Shown here: piece after piece, positions 8,145 through 11,660 of the stretch | Position numbering within the stretch: the first letter of the stretch is position 1 | How the letters are laid out: the number at the start of each line of letters is the position of its first letter | Source of the DNA: an uncultured Eubacteriales bacterium | Lineage (GTDB): Bacteria; Bacillota; Clostridia; Lachnospirales; Lachnospiraceae | Assembly (NCBI GenBank): GCA_900544525.1 | Contig: UQVN01000088.1 | Span: 1-11,660 of the forward strand | Length of the DNA: 11,660 nucleotides | Direction: 5' to 3' | Made by a program: the position numbers and the translations under genes | The notes under the pieces: generated by a model | The model's input: only the letters and a program-made list of their open reading frames with translations | What the model was told of the DNA's origin: nothing | The model's database searches: none

Positions 8145-9366
8145 CTCCTATCCTATCCCACCAAATCCCTACTATCTGCTTATCACTAAACACATCTCTA
8201 CATGTATTAATAGAATAATCAAAACAAAATGCGATTGATTGATTCTTTTTTAATCCACTGATCTTCACACTGTCTCCAAAAACAATCTCATTTTGTTGTT
8301 GAGATTTTGTTGTTGGAATAAAGTCAGCACTGACAACCTTAAATTTTACATAACATCTCACATAATAGCCTCCAACTACTGAATAATGCAATGAACTTGG
8401 ATCTGTTGTTACAACATCTGCCTTTAATATCACATGATTTTTTTGAGTCTTTTTTTGATATTCCTTAATGCTTGCTAATCCAAATTGATAACCTTCTTTT
8501 CCACTCGGATGACAATACGTCTTTGCTAACTCTTCTCTCCATTTTTTCTTACATGTTCGATAATCATAGTTTAACTTTAACCGCAAATTCCTTTCCACAA
8601 CGGAATACCCCTTCTTCAGTAAATTAAATTTATCCTGATCCATATATTTGAGATTACTCATATCAACCGGAGGTATATAATCATCTCCTTTTCTAGGTTT
8701 ATTGGAATGCATTGTCCTTTGATAAATAAATGCCATCTCATAAAAAGAATTTGGATATCCTTCTAACACATAGGGGAAACTTTTATAATTTTTTGGCAAG
8801 TTTATTGTTCGAATGACTTGTCCATCAAAGCTGATTTCTCTTCTTTTTTTTGGTTCGAGAAGCCTTGCTTTCATTTTTTTGAACGCAGTCTTTGTTATCC
8901 TTTTTTTTAATTCTAGTTCTCTTTGTCCTGTATAGAGCCCTTTACTCGTTCCAACAACAATCCCCTTTCCATATGCCTCCATTAAGTTTCTTTGCATCTC
9001 GAAGCTATATTTGCTTAAATCACCAAGCCTTTGATATCGGGCAATATTGGTATACTTATCCTCTTCTTGAAAGTCTCCTCGATAATACCAATCAATCTGA
9101 TTGATCATACAAATGGCTTCTGCTCGACTTACTTTTTTCTTTGGACTTAATGCTAACAAATAATTTTCAAGAGAATCCCCTTCTCTCCCTCCCGTTTCTT
9201 TCTCAAACTTTGCGATAACAGGTTTCAATAACTCTAAAAACTGTTCTCCTGTAAGAGTCAAATCCTCTTTTCCAAAAACAGTATTTGGCATCATAAGTGT
9301 TACAATCAATACACTGATTCCAATTATATTTCTTATTATTTTTAGAATCTTCATTTGAAAACTCAT
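8059..9366 (-). CDS. Secreted protein with an N-terminal SLH-like region
   Basis: An exported protein of 435 residues from the start chosen here. Translation could also begin at 9387, giving 442 residues, but the first seven codons of that version are themselves the purine-rich ribosome site (AAAGAGGGAGAAG) for the ATG at 9366. A signal peptide covers about residues 1-32, with a likely cut after VFG. Residues 75-170 resemble S-layer homology repeats: KKKVSRAEAICMINQID, then a segment reading NLMEAYGKGIVVGTSKGLY, then a basic tail. Such regions bind secondary cell-wall polymers in Firmicutes. Only one or two degenerate copies are visible rather than the usual three. The C-terminal part (about 180-435) is not recognised. 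It contains four Cys and no membrane anchor. The 3' end overlaps the next gene by 86 bases, suggesting coupled translation and a shared role at the cell surface. Confidence 0.8.
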   Translation of the reverse strand: MSFQMKILKIIRNIIGISVLIVTLMMPNTVFGKEDLTLTGEQFLELLKPVIAKFEKETGGREGDSLENYLLALSPKKKVSRAEAICMINQIDWYYRGDFQEEDKYTNIARYQRLGDLSKYSFEMQRNLMEAYGKGIVVGTSKGLYTGQRELELKKRITKTAFKKMKARLLEPKKRREISFDGQVIRTINLPKNYKSFPYVLEGYPNSFYEMAFIYQRTMHSNKPRKGDDYIPPVDMSNLKYMDQDKFNLLKKGYSVVERNLRLKLNYDYRTCKKKWREELAKTYCHPSGKEGYQFGLASIKEYQKKTQKNHVILKADVVTTDPSSLHYSVVGGYYVRCYVKFKVVSADFIPTTKSQQQNEIVFGDSVKISGLKKNQSIAFCFDYSINTCRDVFSDKQIVGIWWDRIGDEMYRVKEWKPEDSFGDKASTGYFIDFN

Positions 9367-9459
9367 CTTCTCTCCCTCTTTCCCCATAAATTTTCTATGT
9401 AGATTCTATTTCCTAGAACCCATTTCTTAAAACTAATTTTTCTCTCCTTCTATTTTTTC

Positions 9460-10311
9460 TTATTCCTCTTTTCTTATCTCAATCTCTTTTTCTTGCTTAT
9501 ATGTTCTCGCACCAGCATATAAGAATCGATCATAAGTATCTCCCATTAAACTATCCACAGGATACCCTTGAAATAACACAATAATCCCCATATCATCTAA
9601 TGTTCTACACCATGGTTGTGTTTCTATTTCTGGTAAATAAAACTCATACTGTTTTCCATATTGAATTCCAATCAAATTATAGCGATTGATCACCTCTTGC
9701 ATATTCTTTTTTATTGTCTCTATCACCGTATGTCGCCTAATCTGTTCAAATCTTTCGGCATCTCTCATCCAAGAAAAATCCTTATTTTTATTTGCTAAAT
9801 CAAGACGCAGTCCTTCTATCCACTCTTTTTGCCCTAGTGAATAAATGCGAACCCAATCCTTTAAATTTCCAATGGAAAACTCATACTGATATCCATCTTC
9901 TTCATATTGATAGGAATAATAAGGACTCCAATATTCTTCTAATTGCCATTCTCCTTCTTTTTGTATTGGTTTTCGATAAGCAATGGACATCCTATTTAAC
10001 TCTATGATGCTGATTAACGGTAAATGCTGTTTGATTCTCGTTTGCCCCATCGGATTTCTCATAAGTCCAAAGTTTCCATAAAAGGAATGATAAAAGGAGT
10101 CTACACATTCCTCTCGATTTATTTTTACGCTTTTAAAATCATCTTGTTCTACCATATAAAACAAAGCATCATCTATAGCATTATCCATTTTCTTATGATA
10201 TTGTCGTTCATATTGTCCATAAACAATCCATTCTCTTTGGGCTAATTGTAATGGTAAAAGAAGCGTTGCAACCAATACCCAAAATAAAATGCCATAGTCA
10301 ACTAATTTCAT
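9460..10311 (-). CDS. Single-TM exported protein, Tad-pilus-locus type
   Basis: A protein of 283 residues with one N-terminal membrane helix (about residues 7-24) and a large, probably extracytoplasmic, soluble part. The layout recalls pseudopilins and TadE-like proteins: a helix, then a polar stalk with alternating small residues (MDNAIDDALFYMVEQ). Later segments such as VDSFYHSFYGNFGLM and LFQGYPVDSLMGDTYDRF look, from memory, like uncharacterised proteins encoded in Tad/Flp-like clusters of Clostridia. The exact family is not certain. The start overlaps the stop of the preceding gene by 14 bases. Its ribosome site (AGGAGGGAG) lies within the codons for the end of that gene, so the two are likely translated together. 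Confidence 0.75.
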   Translation of the reverse strand: MKLVDYGILFWVLVATLLLPLQLAQREWIVYGQYERQYHKKMDNAIDDALFYMVEQDDFKSVKINREECVDSFYHSFYGNFGLMRNPMGQTRIKQHLPLISIIELNRMSIAYRKPIQKEGEWQLEEYWSPYYSYQYEEDGYQYEFSIGNLKDWVRIYSLGQKEWIEGLRLDLANKNKDFSWMRDAERFEQIRRHTVIETIKKNMQEVINRYNLIGIQYGKQYEFYLPEIETQPWCRTLDDMGIIVLFQGYPVDSLMGDTYDRFLYAGARTYKQEKEIEIRKEE

Positions 10312-10798
10312 CTCGAATTCTCCCTCCTAATTCCACTTGAATCGCTGGAAGTTCCGATTTTGAAATAAAAAAATAGGATCGAAGTTTACTTGCCATACTT
10401 TTGCTTTTACTAGTAACTTTCATAAAAAAGAAGTCTCCTCGTCCCATTTGATAAGTCCGATTTTGTTCTAAAACCGTAAATAAAATGTCATCTTCATAAA
10501 TATTTTTATAATGCTTGATTAGCCTCTCCGATTGTTCTTCTGGATAATAGACAGCCTTTTCATGTTCCATCTCAATCTTATAAATCATTCCCGTACCATT
10601 TAATTCCTGCTGATATTGCTGATACATCCGCGGTGATAAATAACCATTGCTTCTAATATGTTCCACCAAATAATCTGTTTTTGCTAACACATAGTTTTCT
10701 AACATTAAATCTTTTCGCTCTTCCATCAAAAGTAATGGTGCTAAAAACAATAAAAGAACTACAAGAAAAATACTAGCGATTTTTCCTACACTATCCAT
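10298..10798 (-). CDS. Single-TM pilin-like protein, Tad-pilus-locus type
   Basis: A protein of 166 residues. A strongly hydrophobic helix at residues 8-26 is followed by a long helical-looking segment and a mixed C-terminal domain, a type IV pseudopilin-like layout. The C terminus ends in ELGGRIRDE. A similar GG-x-IRDE ending, together with an internal LSPRMYQQY-like segment and a GDFFFMKV-like strand, recurs in uncharacterised Tad-cluster proteins that I recall from Clostridia. It overlaps the 58-residue gene upstream by 13 bases and the 283-residue gene downstream by 14. A GGAG site lies 7 bases before the ATG. It is probably a minor pilin or assembly component. The precise role cannot be read from sequence. 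Confidence 0.77.
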   Translation of the reverse strand: MDSVGKIASIFLVVLLLFLAPLLLMEERKDLMLENYVLAKTDYLVEHIRSNGYLSPRMYQQYQQELNGTGMIYKIEMEHEKAVYYPEEQSERLIKHYKNIYEDDILFTVLEQNRTYQMGRGDFFFMKVTSKSKSMASKLRSYFFISKSELPAIQVELGGRIRDEIS

Positions 10799-10962
10799 TC
10801 ACTATCTCCATATATGCCCATATCTTGTTCCATTGTCGTTGTTTCTTTTAATGTTTTCAGCATCATACTCTCTTGTTTTACATGAACCATTGCAAAAGAT
10901 AATGCAAAACAAAATAGAAAGGTTGCCATCGCTTGCCAACAAAACTCCAATACATGTTCCAT
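10786..10962 (-). CDS. Small single-TM protein of 58 residues
   Basis: A short gene supported by its signals rather than by recognition. The sequence begins MEHVLEFCWQAMATFLFCFA and continues with a helix to about residue 27, then a polar tail (VKQESMMLKTLKETTTMEQD and eight more residues). An excellent AGGAGG site lies 6 bases before this ATG. An ATG five bases further upstream is too close to that site and soon reaches a stop. The gene starts 10 bases after the stop of the pilin-like gene and overlaps the 166-residue gene by 13 bases, so it fits tightly in the operon. The small size with one helix resembles a Flp-like or accessory membrane peptide of pilus loci. I see no clear prepilin cleavage site (a Gly before Glu/hydrophobic), so it is not a standard Flp pilin. 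Confidence 0.72.
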   Translation of the reverse strand: MEHVLEFCWQAMATFLFCFALSFAMVHVKQESMMLKTLKETTTMEQDMGIYGDSEWIV

Positions 10963-10972
10963 TGCATACCTC

Positions 10973-11462
10973 CTATATTTGCTTAAATAACAGTCCTACA
11001 ATAACATTATTATCGTCTCTTAACACATTTCCTTGAAATAATGCATTGGGGTTTACATAATAAGTACCTTTTATCTCTTGTGCTTCTTTTATGGAATGTT
11101 TACTTTTTGCTGTTAATGTGGTATCCGCATAGATATAACTTGCAAGCCCCCCTTTTTTTGTATCTACTTGAATACATAGCTCATCATTTTTAAATTTATT
11201 AATAACATTTAGCACTTCGCTTCCAGAAACATCAATGCCATCATACATAATTTTATCGCTTCCATAAACATCAATGCCATCATACATAATTTTATCGCTT
11301 TCCATAAACTCTGCGTTGAGTCGATTAATCTGCCCAGATCCTGCACTAGCAGTATCTCTTGCCTCTCTTGCAATGTAAAATCCAAGTCCGATGATAATAC
11401 ATGTGATGACAGTAACTAATTGGGAACGGCTTAAAATAAAGGAACTTTTTTCTAAAAAGCAT
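10973..11462 (-). CDS. Pilin-like single-TM protein, 5' end frame-disrupted
   Basis: The clearly open part runs from Met at 11305 to the stop at 10973 (110 residues). The same frame stays open for 52 more codons upstream and encodes a convincing start of a membrane protein: a polar stretch (FILSRSQL), a helix (VTVITCIIIGLGFYIA), and a charged stalk (REARDTASAGSGQINRLNAE). No ATG, GTG or TTG occurs in that frame before the upstream stop. An ATG at 11462 with an AAGAGA site is one frame off, next to runs of five T and six A; removing one base there would give a complete protein of about 162 residues. The soluble part has two copies of a 13-residue unit (SDKIMYDGIDVYG, then the same with SGS), followed by a VLNVINKFKNDELCIQVDTK segment. 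The family seems to be a Tad-locus pilin-like protein. It may be a true frameshift, a switchable tract, or a sequence error. Confidence 0.6.
11219..11309. repeat. 39-bp in-frame tandem duplication with a partial third copy
   Basis: Two nearly identical 39-base units lie at 11219-11257 and 11258-11296, differing at one position (CAG against CAT after GCTTC). A partial third copy of about 13 bases follows (11297-11309) and carries one extra T. The unit is 13 codons, so the duplication keeps the frame and doubles the motif SDKIMYDGIDV in the pilin-like protein. The short direct repeat GCTTCCA at each junction suggests replication slippage. Confidence 0.9.
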
Positions 11463-11473
11463 AGTTTTTTCTC

Positions 11474-11502
11474 TTGACTAGCACGTATATACGTGCTATA
11501 AT
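11474..11502 (+). promoter_or_regulatory. Near-consensus sigma-A promoter with an operator palindrome in its spacer
   Basis: TTGACT (11474-11479) and TATAAT (11497-11502) are separated by exactly 17 bases. The spacer is filled by a perfect palindrome, TAGCACGTATATACGTGCTA at 11479-11498. A dimeric repressor bound there would block RNA polymerase. A strong ribosome site follows at 11513-11522. The promoter and palindrome are plain in the sequence. Repressor binding is inference. Confidence 0.8.
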
Positions 11503-11526
11503 AAAACCATAGAAAGGAGGTGTAAA
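11498..11526 (-). promoter_or_regulatory. Candidate leftward promoter of the pilin-like operon
   Basis: On the minus strand TTTACA (11526-11521) and TATTAT (11503-11498) have a 17-base spacer, placing the start of transcription within the 20-base palindrome. It overlaps the plus-strand -10 box almost exactly, so the two promoters could not be used at once and one repressor could control both. If real, it would drive the genes from 11462 to 4785. Confidence 0.45.
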
Positions 11527-11529
11527 TGA

Positions 11530-11660
11530 ATGGGGCAACTTGAAAAGTGCATAAAAAAGCAAGCCAATTTTATAGATTAGTGCGAATAATCCGTAAAATA
11601 GCTTGCGAAATCGGGTTTATAATTATATTAATTTTCACTGTTATTGATATTATTTTCAAT
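11530..11660 (+). CDS. Fragmentary small membrane-protein gene, cut by the window edge
   Basis: A strong AAAGGAGGTG site (11513-11522) serves two ATGs. The one at 11526 gives only five codons before TGA. The one at 11530 gives 16 codons (MGQLEKCIKKQANFID) before TAG. The frame of the first ATG reopens after its TGA and stays open to the window end, encoding a basic segment (KASQFYRLVRIIRKIACE) and then a membrane helix (IGFIIILIFTVIDIIF). Joining the 11530 frame to that one needs a -1 shift. The sequence A AAA AAG at 11553-11559 is in the right phase for such slippage. Otherwise one base may have been lost from the A run, or the gene is decayed. It is not recognised. The membrane helix and strong promoter are the only firm facts. 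Confidence 0.35.

Noticed and set aside
9367..9387. Seven-codon N-terminal extension of the SLH-like protein (start at 9387)
   Set aside because: Its codons are the purine-rich ribosome site for the ATG at 9366, and nothing like a ribosome site precedes 9387.
11219..11309. CRISPR-like or VNTR array
   Set aside because: There are only two full units with no spacers, and they are coding and in frame; this is a simple tandem duplication.

Overview
This AT-rich window has strong Shine-Dalgarno sites and tightly packed, overlapping genes. Its gene families suggest a low-GC Firmicute of class Clostridia, most likely Lachnospiraceae. That placement is an inference from composition and family recall, not from a search. 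Every complete gene is on the minus strand, so transcription runs from right to left. One fragmentary gene at the far right edge reads on the plus strand.

Left part (1-3871): a compact PTS sugar operon. In transcription order it holds a IIB protein (3871-3581), a large PRD-type regulator with its own EIIB-like and EIIA domains (3576-1486), and an UlaA/SgaT-type IIC permease (1470-46). Spacers are 4 and 15 bases. No free-standing IIA gene is visible, so the IIA domain at the regulator's C terminus may serve the transporter, linking sugar flux to regulation. A perfect hairpin at 1-28 follows the IIC gene.

Middle (3981-4701): a single HAD-superfamily phosphatase gene with its own near-consensus promoter. 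The -35 box of that promoter lies inside an inverted repeat.

Right part (4785-11462): a five-gene minus-strand operon for exported and membrane proteins, resembling the accessory genes of Tad/Flp-like pilus loci in Clostridia. In transcription order these are a pilin-like single-TM protein with an internal tandem duplication, a 58-residue TM protein, a 166-residue and a 283-residue protein that each have one N-terminal TM helix, a secreted protein with an SLH-like region, and a secreted protein of 1119 residues (possible DUF5704 family). Most neighbours overlap or nearly touch, including an unusual 86-base overlap between the last two. Together they look like the membrane pseudopilins and large surface proteins of an envelope-spanning assembly. 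Its ATPase and platform genes would have to lie beyond the right edge or elsewhere.

Right edge (11463-11660): a divergent control region with a near-perfect sigma-A promoter on the plus strand. A 20-base perfect palindrome fills its spacer, and a second possible promoter faces left. The genes on both sides show a reading-frame break close to their starts, each next to a run of A or T. This is the most unusual stretch of the window.
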